From JAAFJT01 sp043772905 (lineage in GTDB: Bacteria > Bacteroidota > Bacteroidia > Chitinophagales > Saprospiraceae): a DNA stretch of 15,718 bases. The notes under the pieces were generated by a model. It was not told the DNA's origin. It saw nothing but the letters and a program-made list of their open reading frames with translations, and made no database searches. A program made the position numbers and the translations under genes. This document shows positions 1 to 7,343 of the stretch, in pieces. The stretch covers positions 1 to 15,718 of the forward strand of contig JAYVFS010000075.1 in NCBI GenBank assembly GCA_043772905.1. The letters run 5' to 3'. Every line of letters starts with the position of its first letter. Position 1 is the stretch's first letter.

Positions 1-749
1 TCACGTCCTGGAATCAACAAATTGCGCGGAATCGTTGAACCACCCGTCAAAACCACAGCATCGTATTCTTCTAAAATGAGTTGTGGGTCAACATTGAAAC
101 CGACATTTGCATTCACTTTAAATTTAATACCTGAATCCTCCATAACCTTTTGGCGACGGTCAATGACCCATTTTTCCATCTTGAAATCAGGAATACCGTA
201 GCGCAACAAACCGCCGATGCGTGTATTGCGTTCAAAAACCGTTGCCCAATGTCCCGCCCTGTTCAGTTGTGCAGCCGCTGCCATACCAGCAGGGCCGCCA
301 CCAATAACAGCGACTTTTTTACCCGTTCTTACTGAGGGGGGTGTTGGTTGGACAAGACCATTCGCAAAGGCGTGTTCGATGATGGATTTTTCGATGTGTT
401 CAATAGCGACAGGCGGTTGATTGATGCCCAAAACGCAAGCAGATTCGCAGGGTGCGGGGCAAATACGACCTGTAAATTCAGGAAAATTGTTCGTACTACT
501 CAATATTTCATAAGCCTCTGACCAATTTTCGCGATAAACAGCATCATTAAATTCTGGAATAATATTGCCGAGTGGACAACCATTGTGGCAAAAAGGTACG
601 CCGCAATCCATGCAACGTGCCGCTTGTTCGTTTGTTTTTTCTTCTGCAAAAGGTTGATATAACTCTTTATAATCTTGTTTACGCGCTTCTACAGGTCGTG
701 TTTTTGGCAATTCCCGTGTGAATTTCAAAAAGCCTTTCGGATCTCCCAT
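1..749 (-). CDS. gltD: Glutamate synthase (NADPH) small subunit, C-terminus cut by window edge
   Basis: This is the small, electron-transfer subunit of glutamate synthase. It feeds NAD(P)H electrons through FAD and iron-sulfur clusters to the large subunit, which makes two glutamates from glutamine and 2-oxoglutarate. About 249 residues are visible, starting MGDPKGFLKF. Cysteine pairs in RCMDCGVPFCHNGCPLGN and GRICPAPCESAC (roughly residues 45-110) fit the N-terminal [4Fe-4S] domain. The linker PPSVRTGKK is followed by the FAD-binding motif VAVIGGGPAGMAAA near residues 145-160 and by ERNTRIGGLLRYGIPDFK, both typical of GltD. The Pro-Pro-Ser-Val linker is encoded by an antisense copy of the dispersed decamer. 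The reading frame is open to the left edge, so the gene continues outside. No large subunit is visible; it may lie beyond the edge. The family call is confident. Confidence 0.95.
   Translation of the reverse strand, partial: MGDPKGFLKFTRELPKTRPVEARKQDYKELYQPFAEEKTNEQAARCMDCGVPFCHNGCPLGNIIPEFNDAVYRENWSEAYEILSSTNNFPEFTGRICPAPCESACVLGINQPPVAIEHIEKSIIEHAFANGLVQPTPPSVRTGKKVAVIGGGPAGMAAAAQLNRAGHWATVFERNTRIGGLLRYGIPDFKMEKWVIDRRQKVMEDSGIKFKVNANVGFNVDPQLILEEYDAVVLTGGSTIPRNLLIPGR
330..339 (+). repeat. Dispersed decamer TACTGAGGGG, copy 1
   Basis: Exact copy inside gltD, antisense to the gene. It encodes Pro-Ser-Val in the linker between the iron-sulfur and FAD domains, near residues 137-140. Confidence 0.9.
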
Positions 750-975
750 TTATTTGACAATTGAATTGGTTTAAAATATAAACTAACTGGAGGGCGAAGT
801 TACACTATTTTTCAGAAATGGAAAGGATATGTACTTATCAGTCTTAGAATCTCAAACGGAAACGACTGTTTTTATTTCAAGAACAAAATTTAATATTGAA
901 ATGATTTGGTTATTTGAATTTTCATTCTGTTTTTTAAAATAGATAAAATGAAGCCTTATTATGTAAAATCGGCAT

Positions 976-1007
976 AAAAAAACTCTTCCTTGCGTGACAG
1001 GGAAGAG
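976..1007 (-). terminator. Intrinsic terminator, leftward
   Basis: A 7-bp stem CTCTTCC/GGAAGAG (983-989 with 1001-1007), with an 11-base loop, is followed on the minus strand by seven Ts. It stops leftward transcription before gltD. Confidence 0.7.
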
Positions 1008-1260
1008 CTACAATACAAAAAAGCATGAAAAATTTTACTAAGTGATTTTTATAAATGTGTCTGTTTGATAAGTAATAGGTATAGTTGGACATACTGCGTA
1101 TGACTTATTGACTACCTCAATCATTCAGAAATATGTATGCAAGGGAATTGTTGAATTAGATTTGAATCTAAATCTAAATAAAGGAATGGACAAGGCTATC
1201 ATTTTCATTTTTAGTTAATTGTTTTCGATAAAGTTATTGGCTAAGGTAATTGTAAAGCTA
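976..1260 (-). ncRNA. Candidate leftward small RNA or leader transcript
   Basis: The 649-base gap between gltD and the small two-cysteine gene contains what looks like a complete leftward transcription unit. A promoter at 1266-1297 would start RNA near 1260, and a hairpin with a U-tract ends it at 976-1007. Inside are two short dyads, CATAC-TGC-GTATG (1090-1102) and TTAGATT-TG-AATCTAA (1156-1171). A 27-codon leftward ORF (1208-1125, starting MKMIALSIPLF) could be a small peptide but has no other support. No known RNA family is recognised. The alternative is that the terminator simply ends read-through from the genes upstream at 1399-2953. Confidence 0.4.
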
Positions 1261-1265
1261 TGCAG

Positions 1266-1297
1266 CAAATATATTGACTTTCAAAGTGTTACGCAAA
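1266..1297 (-). promoter_or_regulatory. Bacteroidota-type promoter, leftward
   Basis: On the minus strand, TTTG (1297-1294) is separated by 20 bases from TATATTTG (1273-1266). This matches the Bacteroidota -33 TTTG and -7 TAnnTTTG elements with the expected spacing. It points into the gene-free stretch that ends at the terminator at 976-1007. Confidence 0.55.
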
Positions 1298-1398
1298 AAT
1301 ATGCTCATAATTTTAAACATATTTTTAAGAAAAATGAGAAAAATAGCTATCTATTAGGTTTCTCAAAAACAATTTTTCGTCATATTTTTTGTAGTGAA

Positions 1399-1683
1399 TC
1401 AATGACGATGCAATGCGGTTTTTACAAGCATGGGTTGCATTAAAGCCACGTCTAACTTGCGTATATACACTAAAGGTTTTGCCATTTTATAAAATTTCCC
1501 CCCCTCAGTATTTTCAATAGAAATAACCGTTTCCGCATGAACACAACTAGCTTCAGAGCATTGATGCTCAACGATGTCTATTTTTACAGCAGCATCGAGT
1601 TTGAAACGGTCAATTACCCATTGCCGAATCGCTTTTTTTATCTCAATATTCTCTGGATCGAGTGGATTGGTAAATGTGGTCAT
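1399..1683 (-). CDS. Small conserved protein with a Cys-x4-Cys motif, function unknown
   Basis: This is a 94-residue soluble protein. Its layout is an N-terminal helix-forming stretch (IKKAIRQWVIDRFKLD, residues 15-30), then VEHQCSEASCVHAETVIS with Cys42 and Cys47, then KFYKMAKPLVYI. From memory it resembles the small proteins carrying a C-[ST]-E-x-x-C-P-x-x-E-T-V motif that are often found near CobW-type GTPases. The Pro is absent here. That relationship is inference, and no function is claimed. It lies 121 bases downstream of ribBA on the same strand, across an inverted heptamer repeat. Asn-Thr-Glu-Gly at residues 58-61 is encoded by a sense copy of the dispersed decamer. The start at 1683 is the only in-frame ATG before the conserved part. 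Confidence 0.7.
   Translation of the reverse strand: MTTFTNPLDPENIEIKKAIRQWVIDRFKLDAAVKIDIVEHQCSEASCVHAETVISIENTEGGKFYKMAKPLVYIRKLDVALMQPMLVKTALHRH
1501..1510 (-). repeat. Dispersed decamer, copy 2
   Basis: Exact copy, in sense orientation within the small two-cysteine gene. It is read as Thr-Glu-Gly and followed by three more Gs. Confidence 0.9.
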
Positions 1684-1692
1684 ATCGTTACG

Positions 1693-1805
1693 GGTTGACT
1701 GGTTATTGGTTGATTGGTTATTGGTTGACTGGTTACTGGTTGATTGGGGATTGGCTTATACGAATAACCAATCCCCAATCAACCAGTAACTAGTCAACCA
1801 ATAAC
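1693..1805. repeat. Heptamer tandem repeat folded as a 38-bp inverted repeat
   Basis: Tandem TGGTTRN-type units with a 7-bp period (TGGTTAT, TGGTTGA and variants) run from 1693. Positions 1717-1754 and 1768-1805 are inverted copies with one mismatch, separated by a 13-base loop. The right arm abuts the ribBA stop codon. In leftward RNA this would be a very long hairpin after ribBA, but no U-tract follows. It resembles in style the short tandemly repeated repetitive sequences known from filamentous cyanobacteria. Confidence 0.8.
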
Positions 1806-2953
1806 TATAATGGGATAATCTCAACGATTTCAAGTCCGTAACCGATTAAACCGACACGGCGTGTTTGAGAACGGGTAATCGAGCGAATTTTAGAAACACC
1901 TAAATCATGTAGAATCTGTGCGCCGACACCATAGTCACGCGCATCTATTGTAGGTTTAGATGACTCTTGACCTTCATGTTTAGCCTTGTAATTCTGTAAA
2001 CGTTCCAAAATTGAATGACCTTTTTCTGCTTGTCGGATATACAGAAAGACGCCTTTTTCTTCTTTTACAATAATTTCAAAGGCTTTGTGCAACGTTGAAT
2101 CGGTGTTTTCGAAAAGGTTACCTAAAATATCATTCGGCTCGGTAGAGCTTTGAACACGTACCGCTACGGGTTCATCGGGTGTCCAATCGCCTTTTTTTAT
2201 GGCTAAATGAATGTCGCCAGAAGTGAGTTGTTTGTAAGCAAAAACCTCTAATTCCCCGTATTTTGAAGGCAATTTGACGCTCGTTTCCCGCTTGATAAGG
2301 CTTTCTGTTTGCATACGATAAGCCACCAAGTCATCAATAGAAACGATTTTCAGATCAAACCTTTCGGCTATTTTAAGCAATTGCGGCAAACGCGCCATCG
2401 TGCCATCTTCATTCAATATCTCGACCAAAACACCTGCGGGGTTCAAACCTGCCATACGTGCAAAATCAATCGCAGCCTCCGTATGCCCAGTGCGCCTCAA
2501 AACGCCGCCTGTTTTCGCTCGCAATGGAAAAATATGACCTGGACGTGCAAAATCACCACCTTTTGCTGCCGGATTTGTCATCCAACGAATGCCTGTCGAA
2601 CGGTCATAAGCACTGATGCCTGTCGAGCAACCATGCCCTAAAAGGTCAATCGAAATCGTAAAAGCCGTTTCGTGAGGTGCGGTATTTTCAGGAACCATAG
2701 GTTTCAAATCGAGTTCATCAGCACGACTCTCTTCAATCGGTGTGCAAATTAAACCGCGTCCATGCGTTGCCATGAAATTAATCATTTCAGACGTCACCAA
2801 CTCGGCAGCGCAGATAAAATCGCCTTCATTTTCGCGGTCTTCATCGTCAACGACAATGATGATTTTTCCTGCTCGTATGTCAGCAATGGCTTCTTCGATG
2901 GTGTTCAAACTGGTTATTTCTTCCATATTTGGTAAGAGCGTTGTCTCTATCAT
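1805..2953 (-). CDS. ribB: 3,4-dihydroxy-2-butanone 4-phosphate synthase fused to a degenerate GTP cyclohydrolase II domain
   Basis: The N-terminal domain (about residues 20-215) makes 3,4-dihydroxy-2-butanone 4-phosphate from ribulose 5-phosphate for riboflavin synthesis. Its hallmark DDEDRENEGDF (36-46) and RRTGHTEAA (153-161) motifs are intact. Residues 225-382 align with GTP cyclohydrolase II, ending in the conserved IDARDYGVGAQIL and YGLEIVE regions. However, the zinc-binding segment, normally SECLTGD...RCDCG, reads VQSSTEPNDILGNLFEN with no cysteine, and the usual RQEGRG reads RQAEKGH. GTP cyclohydrolase II activity is therefore unlikely, so a separate RibA would be needed. RibB fused to an inactive RibA-like domain is known (RibBX in Proteobacteria). 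The start is ambiguous between Met1 and Met10. The gene lies 37 bases downstream of a glycosyltransferase on the same strand and may be co-transcribed with it. Confidence 0.9.
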   Translation of the reverse strand: MIETTLLPNMEEITSLNTIEEAIADIRAGKIIIVVDDEDRENEGDFICAAELVTSEMINFMATHGRGLICTPIEESRADELDLKPMVPENTAPHETAFTISIDLLGHGCSTGISAYDRSTGIRWMTNPAAKGGDFARPGHIFPLRAKTGGVLRRTGHTEAAIDFARMAGLNPAGVLVEILNEDGTMARLPQLLKIAERFDLKIVSIDDLVAYRMQTESLIKRETSVKLPSKYGELEVFAYKQLTSGDIHLAIKKGDWTPDEPVAVRVQSSTEPNDILGNLFENTDSTLHKAFEIIVKEEKGVFLYIRQAEKGHSILERLQNYKAKHEGQESSKPTIDARDYGVGAQILHDLGVSKIRSITRSQTRRVGLIGYGLEIVEIIPL

Positions 2954-2990
2954 ACTTTGTTTTTGAATTTATAAACTAAACAAACCAAAT

Positions 2991-4208
2991 TTAGTTTGGT
3001 TGTTTTTCAATAATTTTTTCATTTAATAAGTCCATAAAAAGTTGGGTTGAATGTTGCCAAGAGTAATTTTCTTGAACAAATGCACGCCCATTTTTACTTA
3101 TAATATTTTGTAAATCAGTATTTTGCAACAATCGTAAAATTTGTTCTGCAAACATCCCCTCAGTATCAGCGAGCAAAATATCTTTTTCAGAAGTTGAGCC
3201 AATAGCATTGTTCACACGAGTTGTTGTAACAACTGGCACGTGCATCGCCATCGCCTCTAATATTTTATTTTGTTGACCAATGCCGTGCATCAAAGGAGCG
3301 ACCAAAGTGCGCGATTGAGCATACGCTTCACGAATATCGTCGAGCCAACCGATGACTTTAATATGGTCGTTTTCAAAACCCCAAATTTCTGCCGTTGGTC
3401 TTGCACCTGCCAATAAAATTGAGACATTTGGCTTTTGAGCTTTCACCAAAGGCACTATTTTTTTGATTAAAAAACGAACTGCCTCGACATTGGAGTAATA
3501 GCCCAAGTTACCGACGAAACAGATGTCGTATTTTTTTTCTATTGTATTATTATGATTTTGAAAATCAGACCTATCAAAAAAATCAACATCTACGCCATTG
3601 GGAATGACATGCAAAGTTTTAGAAGTTGATGCAAAAGGCAAACGTTCTTTATCTTGTTTGGAAATAATAGTCGAAAAGTCGAATTTTGAAGCAATATATT
3701 GTTCATAACGCTGCATCAAACGTGCTTCAATACGCCAAAAAGGGCGAATATAAAAAGGGGAAATATCGGCTCGACGCATCGTACCAGCCCCAAAAGCATC
3801 CATAAAATCAAGGGTTTTGGGCAATGTTTTATGCTCAATGTATGCACTCATGCGGGCAAGGTGACAATGAATATGTCCCGGTTTTTCTGTTTCAATGATT
3901 TGGTCAATCGCATTTTTGATGCTAAAATCATAGAAATATGCGACTTGAAAAGGGCGTTTTATCCCTTTTAGTATATTAAAAACAGCGTGCATAAATACCG
4001 AAAAACGGGTGATTCGAAAGATAAATATCTTTGAACAAAATGCTTTAACTTGTTGATAATCAGCCTTTTTGACTTTCTCTTCTGTCAACGAGACCAATTG
4101 AACTTCGTAGCCCGCACGATGCAGTTCACGTATCTGATAATAGATACGCAACTTGTCGCCTTTTTCAAGCGGATAGGGGAATCGAGAAGTCAATACGAGT
4201 ATTTTCAC
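2991..4208 (-). CDS. GT4-type glycosyltransferase
   Basis: This 405-residue protein has the two-domain GT-B layout of family 4 glycosyltransferases, which transfer a sugar from a nucleotide-sugar donor to an acceptor in glycan assembly. The N-terminus MKILVLTSRFPYPLEKGDKLRIYYQIREL is the acceptor-side Rossmann start. IPNGVD (202-207) and FVGNLGYYSN (231-240) mark the domain junction, and GIGQQNKILEAMAMHVPVV (309-327) holds the donor-binding glutamate region. It resembles the group found with exosortase systems elsewhere, but no exosortase is visible here. Donor and acceptor cannot be inferred. It shares strand and neighbourhood with an FkbM-type methyltransferase and another glycosyltransferase. 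Thr-Glu-Gly at residues 349-351 comes from a sense decamer copy in a normally variable loop. Confidence 0.85.
   Translation of the reverse strand: MKILVLTSRFPYPLEKGDKLRIYYQIRELHRAGYEVQLVSLTEEKVKKADYQQVKAFCSKIFIFRITRFSVFMHAVFNILKGIKRPFQVAYFYDFSIKNAIDQIIETEKPGHIHCHLARMSAYIEHKTLPKTLDFMDAFGAGTMRRADISPFYIRPFWRIEARLMQRYEQYIASKFDFSTIISKQDKERLPFASTSKTLHVIPNGVDVDFFDRSDFQNHNNTIEKKYDICFVGNLGYYSNVEAVRFLIKKIVPLVKAQKPNVSILLAGARPTAEIWGFENDHIKVIGWLDDIREAYAQSRTLVAPLMHGIGQQNKILEAMAMHVPVVTTTRVNNAIGSTSEKDILLADTEGMFAEQILRLLQNTDLQNIISKNGRAFVQENYSWQHSTQLFMDLLNEKIIEKQPN
3156..3165 (-). repeat. Dispersed decamer, copy 3
   Basis: Exact copy, sense within the glycosyltransferase, read as Asp-Thr-Glu-Gly-Met in a loop near residues 348-352. 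Confidence 0.9.
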
Positions 4209-4222
4209 GCCGCAAAATTAGT

Positions 4223-4313
4223 AATAGTTATTCGTTATTCGGTATTCGTTAATGGTTATTCGTTATTCGTTATTGATGATTAGGTTTTACGAATAACCAG
4301 TAACGAATACCGA
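4223..4313. repeat. Heptamer tandem repeat folded as a 25-bp inverted repeat
   Basis: GTTATTC-type units with a 7-bp period fill most of the gap between the methyltransferase and the downstream glycosyltransferase. Positions 4239-4263 and 4289-4313 are inverted copies with one mismatch, around a 25-base loop. The loop-side sequence ACGAATAACCA is shared with the repeat at 1693-1805. The left genes may still be co-transcribed through it. Confidence 0.8.
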
Positions 4314-5036
4314 TTAACCAACAGGGTGAGCGATGAAATAGTAGTTTTTGGAGTGGTTAAATTGAGATTCAAAAGCTTCGATACTGAGGGGGGGCTTTTT
4401 CGACAACCAATCACGCATGAGAGAGATACGCATATTGTTTTTTTCAAAAAAGGAGAAAATTTGGCGTGGCGTAGTGCCATAGACATCAGAAGCGCCGAGT
4501 CCATGCTCGAAGACGATTATGGGTTTGCAACGATTAATCGTTTTTTGTGCGCCTTCCAAAACGAGCATTTCTGCGCCTTCAACGTCTATTTTGATGAAAT
4601 CTATTACTTTATCAAGCGGAATCATATTGTCAAGAAGTTCCGTTTTTACAGTAATAATCGTGTCTTCTTCATTCGGCCGGTCGTATCGACGACGTAAAAT
4701 GCCGCTATAAGAAGGGTTAGAAACGACGTAATTGAAACTTGTTGAACCCGATTCACGGCTCAAAGCGAGGTCATAAAAACGGCAATTGGGCGGGTATTTT
4801 TTTTGAATCAAACCCGCATAAAGGTCGGGGAGGGGCTCAAAACAATCGTGTTGTCCTTGTGGTGCAAATTTCAAAATGAGGTCAAGCATTTCGCCTTTAT
4901 GGCAACCAACATCAATGCAATTTGAATCAGGACGGCATATTTTTTTCAAAATTTTGACCGTCTGTGCATCGTATTGTTGGTTTTTTGTAAAGGCTATGGG
5001 CAGCTTTTTTAAAAGCGATTTTATATGCGAAAGCAT
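4314..5036 (-). CDS. FkbM family S-adenosylmethionine-dependent methyltransferase
   Basis: This is a 240-residue class I methyltransferase of the FkbM family, which commonly O-methylates sugars or polyketide-like products. The SAM-binding motif I is NCIDVGCHKGEMLDL (39-53), an acidic residue follows in DCFEPLP (64-70), and the family-typical FIKIDVEGAEMLVLEGA is at 147-163. The length is normal for the family. Between two GT4 glycosyltransferases, methylation of a surface glycan is the most likely role, by inference from context. Residues 215-219 (Pro-Pro-Leu-Ser-Ile) are encoded by an antisense decamer copy near the variable C-terminus. The upstream terminator at 5066-5097 separates it from the next glycosyltransferase, so it should have its own promoter, but no clear TAnnTTTG was found in the short gap. 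Confidence 0.88.
   Translation of the reverse strand: MLSHIKSLLKKLPIAFTKNQQYDAQTVKILKKICRPDSNCIDVGCHKGEMLDLILKFAPQGQHDCFEPLPDLYAGLIQKKYPPNCRFYDLALSRESGSTSFNYVVSNPSYSGILRRRYDRPNEEDTIITVKTELLDNMIPLDKVIDFIKIDVEGAEMLVLEGAQKTINRCKPIIVFEHGLGASDVYGTTPRQIFSFFEKNNMRISLMRDWLSKKPPLSIEAFESQFNHSKNYYFIAHPVG
4382..4391 (+). repeat. Dispersed decamer, copy 4
   Basis: Exact copy followed by three extra Gs, antisense within the methyltransferase gene, read there as Pro-Leu-Ser. Confidence 0.9.
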
Positions 5037-5061
5037 TGATTGTCAATGTTTTATTTTAAAT

Positions 5062-5097
5062 AAAAAAAAGTGCCATACTGATTCGTTTGGCACTTTT
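5062..5097 (-). terminator. Intrinsic terminator, leftward
   Basis: A 10-bp perfect stem (AAAAGTGCCA at 5066-5075 with TGGCACTTTT at 5088-5097) has a 12-base loop and is followed on the minus strand by a T-run. It ends the transcript of the glycosyltransferase at 5157-6392. Its T-rich flanks could also let it work rightward. Confidence 0.85.
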
Positions 5098-5156
5098 CGA
5101 GCTTCTGCTTCAATATGAAGCCGTAAAGTTAAGAAGCACTATTGATAACTCAAGGA

Positions 5157-6392
5157 TTAAATATTAACCTTTCTTTTTTCCAAAAACGATTCATAAGCGG
5201 ACAAAACGTGTGCGGCTATCTCTAAACTATCAAAATGGCCAATAGCGAACCGTTGTGCTTGCTCTCCGATACCCCTCAGTAAATCGGGGCGTTTGCGGCA
5301 AAATTCTATTTTTTCTATAAAATCATAATCAGAATTGGCAATTAAAACTTCAATTCCGTCTTGTGCAGGGATGCCTTCAAGACCCATAGAAGTCGTCAAA
5401 ACAACACGTCCCAACATCATCGCTTCTAAAATTTTGACACGAATACCTGAACCACTGAATAGTGGAACGATTGCGACAGAATGTTGATTCATAAAACGTT
5501 GTGCATCAGGTACTTCTCCATGAAAAATGACATTATCTGCTTTAAGGTTTTTTAACCAATTAGGGGCATTTCGACCTGCAATATGAAGCTGAAAATGCGG
5601 CTTTTTAGGGTCTTGATTGGCTGAAATTTGAGACCATACTTTGTCCAAAAACCAACGTAAACCTTCTTGATTAGGCATCCAATCGAGTGCGCCAATAAAT
5701 CCAAGCGTAACTGGGCGTTCAAAACTCCGAACATTGGGCGCATAATCGCGGCTGTGTAAACCGACAGGTGTAACGACTGAAGTACCTCGAAAACCCAACA
5801 ATCGGAAAATGCGTTGGTCTCTTTCAGTTATAGGCAACAGAATATCGCATTTTTTCGTGTTTTCAAGCTCAAAGCGACGTAGTTTTTTATTCAAAAAGTT
5901 GAGATACCAACGTTTGGGCAAAAAATTAGTCACTTCAGCCACACGTTTCCATATTTCATGTTCAACATTGTGTGACCGCAAAGCAATGACTGCGTTTGAG
6001 TTTTCACGAATGATGTCTATATATGGTGCTAAAAAAACGGTTTCGAGTTGAACAACATCAAATTGCTCCCCCCTCAGTATTTCGACCAATTTTTTTGAAA
6101 AATCGTCACTGACAAACCGCGTAACGTGATAAGATTCCTTTTCAAAAAGGTTTTTGAGTGCACCCAAAGCCGTAATATGATTATAAATAGGTACATCATA
6201 CACCGTTTTATAGGTTTTTTTGAATTCTGTAGGCAAGTCTGCGACGTTGACTGGATGCTTGCTCGTATTCATGGTGAGCAAAGTCACTTCTGCACCTAAA
6301 GCGGTGAGAGATTTGCTCAAAGTGTTAATAGCTATGACCTCGCCGTCTTTTGGGGGAAAGGGGAATTTCTTGCAAAGTTGTAATATTTTCAT
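5157..6392 (-). CDS. GT4-type glycosyltransferase
   Basis: This 411-residue GT-B fold glycosyltransferase is distinct from the one at 2991-4208. The N-terminus MKILQLCKKFPFPPKDGEVIA is a typical GT4 start. SHNVEHEIW (140-148) is a motif common in this group, GFIGALDWMPNQEGLRWF (231-248) opens the donor-binding domain, and GSGIRVKILEAMMLGRVVLTT (314-334) carries the nucleotide-sugar binding glutamate region. It probably acts in surface polysaccharide or glycoprotein glycan assembly, inferred from its family and from its methyltransferase neighbour. It is followed by a strong terminator, so it is probably a single-gene unit. A TATTTTTG -7-like element sits at 6455-6448, but no TTTG lies at the right distance upstream. 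It carries two sense decamer copies, both read as Leu-Arg-Gly. Confidence 0.87.
   Translation of the reverse strand: MKILQLCKKFPFPPKDGEVIAINTLSKSLTALGAEVTLLTMNTSKHPVNVADLPTEFKKTYKTVYDVPIYNHITALGALKNLFEKESYHVTRFVSDDFSKKLVEILRGEQFDVVQLETVFLAPYIDIIRENSNAVIALRSHNVEHEIWKRVAEVTNFLPKRWYLNFLNKKLRRFELENTKKCDILLPITERDQRIFRLLGFRGTSVVTPVGLHSRDYAPNVRSFERPVTLGFIGALDWMPNQEGLRWFLDKVWSQISANQDPKKPHFQLHIAGRNAPNWLKNLKADNVIFHGEVPDAQRFMNQHSVAIVPLFSGSGIRVKILEAMMLGRVVLTTSMGLEGIPAQDGIEVLIANSDYDFIEKIEFCRKRPDLLRGIGEQAQRFAIGHFDSLEIAAHVLSAYESFLEKRKVNI
5272..5281 (-). repeat. Dispersed decamer, copy 5
   Basis: Exact copy, sense within the glycosyltransferase, read as Leu-Leu-Arg-Gly near residues 371-374. Confidence 0.9.
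6070..6079 (-). repeat. Dispersed decamer, copy 6
   Basis: Exact copy, sense within the same glycosyltransferase, read as Ile-Leu-Arg-Gly-Glu (105-109), between a helix and the following strand. Confidence 0.9.
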
Positions 6393-6523
6393 ATATGTCG
6401 TTTACAAAGGCTAAAGTTTGGTTGAATTTGGCGAATTAGTGTAATCGCAAAAATAGCTGTTGGTTTTGTAACAACGTTTTTTTTAGCAAAAGATTGAATC
6501 GAAATACAAAAAAATAAAAAAAT

Positions 6524-6555
6524 AAAAAAGCCGTTTCGATAGGTCCAAAACGGCT
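6524..6555 (-). terminator. Intrinsic terminator, leftward
   Basis: An 8-bp stem AGCCGTTT/AAACGGCT (6529-6536 with 6548-6555), with an 11-base loop, is followed on the minus strand by a T-rich run. It lies about 40 bases after the stop of the YkuK-like gene, which it should terminate. Confidence 0.85.
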
Positions 6556-6595
6556 GGTATATAATCAAAAATAGTTATTCTCTAAAAAAAAAGTA

Positions 6596-7072
6596 TCAAA
6601 CGACTTTATCTGCGCAACTTGACGATGCAAAAGCCTCTGGTTTTGCTTTAAAAGTAAAGCCCATCCCCAAAATATAGCCCATCGCTTCGCGCAAAGCCAC
6701 ATTTGATTGGAAATAAGGGTCGGTGTTGATGTCGGCGTGTACTTCGAGCGCGATGTCATATTTGTCTAATAATGAACAAAGTGCATAAGCCACTTCGACT
6801 GACTTATTGACCTCTGTTATCATACGTTCACGAATACTCATCACTTTTTTACTGAGATCGTGGTGGATAAACATAAAGCCACCTTTGCGTTCGCGCAAAA
6901 AGACAATGACCGTAGCGAAGTGAATATCTTCGCCGCGCACTTGTGAATCGGTGCCAATACAGACTTTCAATCGGTTACCCAATGCCGTTTCTTCGACGAT
7001 TGTGCGCTCAACGGCTTCTTTTATGGGCAACACGATGCGTTGTCCGTTGAGCCTTCGCCATTCTTTTTCCAT
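6596..7072 (-). CDS. YkuK-like (DUF458) RNase H-fold protein
   Basis: This 158-residue protein resembles the YkuK/DUF458 family, predicted to have an RNase H-like fold. KVCIGTDSQV (36-45), with the acidic Asp in the first strand, and EVHADINTDP (109-118) near the end of the core are the recognisable family marks. The family's biochemical activity is not established to my knowledge, so a nuclease role is only fold-based inference. The gene stands alone, bounded downstream by a good terminator. Upstream, a -7-like TAAGTTTG (7154-7147) could place a start near 7140, but the nearest TTTG is 25 bases away rather than 20. A 27-base palindrome lies at 7223-7249. Confidence 0.75.
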   Translation of the reverse strand: MEKEWRRLNGQRIVLPIKEAVERTIVEETALGNRLKVCIGTDSQVRGEDIHFATVIVFLRERKGGFMFIHHDLSKKVMSIRERMITEVNKSVEVAYALCSLLDKYDIALEVHADINTDPYFQSNVALREAMGYILGMGFTFKAKPEAFASSSCADKVV

Positions 7073-7222
7073 GAGTCAAGAATTTAAAGATTTTAATAAT
7101 CTGATTGAATGAAAATTTGCCAATGGAAAGTTAACAACTATTATTGCAAACTTACAGCGTTTTGATGAGTAATGTTTTGCAAAATCATTTATTTACAATA
7201 ATTTCATATTGGCAAAGTTGAT

Positions 7223-7249
7223 TTTTACAACAAATGATTTGTTGTAAAA
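7223..7249. promoter_or_regulatory. 27-base near-perfect palindrome, possible operator
   Basis: TTTTACAACAAAT and its exact reverse complement flank a single central G. The symmetry suits a dimeric DNA-binding protein better than an RNA hairpin, because the loop would be only one base. It lies about 80 bases upstream of the likely transcription start of the YkuK-like gene and just downstream (leftward) of the candidate small RNA terminator. Confidence 0.45.
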
Positions 7250-7313
7250 GTTCAAAAAGGGTTGTGGCGACGTTGGTATTCTATTGGAAAGATGAGTAGG
7301 GCAGTAGGGACAT

Positions 7314-7343
7314 AAAAAAAACCGTCTCGGGTACGAGACGGTT
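7314..7343 (-). terminator. Strong intrinsic terminator, leftward
   Basis: A perfect 10-bp stem AACCGTCTCG/CGAGACGGTT (7320-7329 with 7334-7343) has a GGTA loop and is followed on the minus strand by eight Ts. No protein gene ends here, which points to a non-coding transcript. Confidence 0.85.

Noticed and set aside
1219..1443. A 74-residue rightward ORF before the small two-cysteine gene
   Set aside because: It is lysine- and phenylalanine-rich AT-driven sequence, overlaps the opposite-strand gene, and has no recognisable domain.
1693..1805. A CRISPR array in the heptamer repeats
   Set aside because: Units are 7 bases with no unique spacers, and no cas gene is present.
2991..6392. A complete capsule or exosortase locus
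   Set aside because: Only two glycosyltransferases and one methyltransferase are present; no polymerase, flippase, export or sorting gene is in the window.
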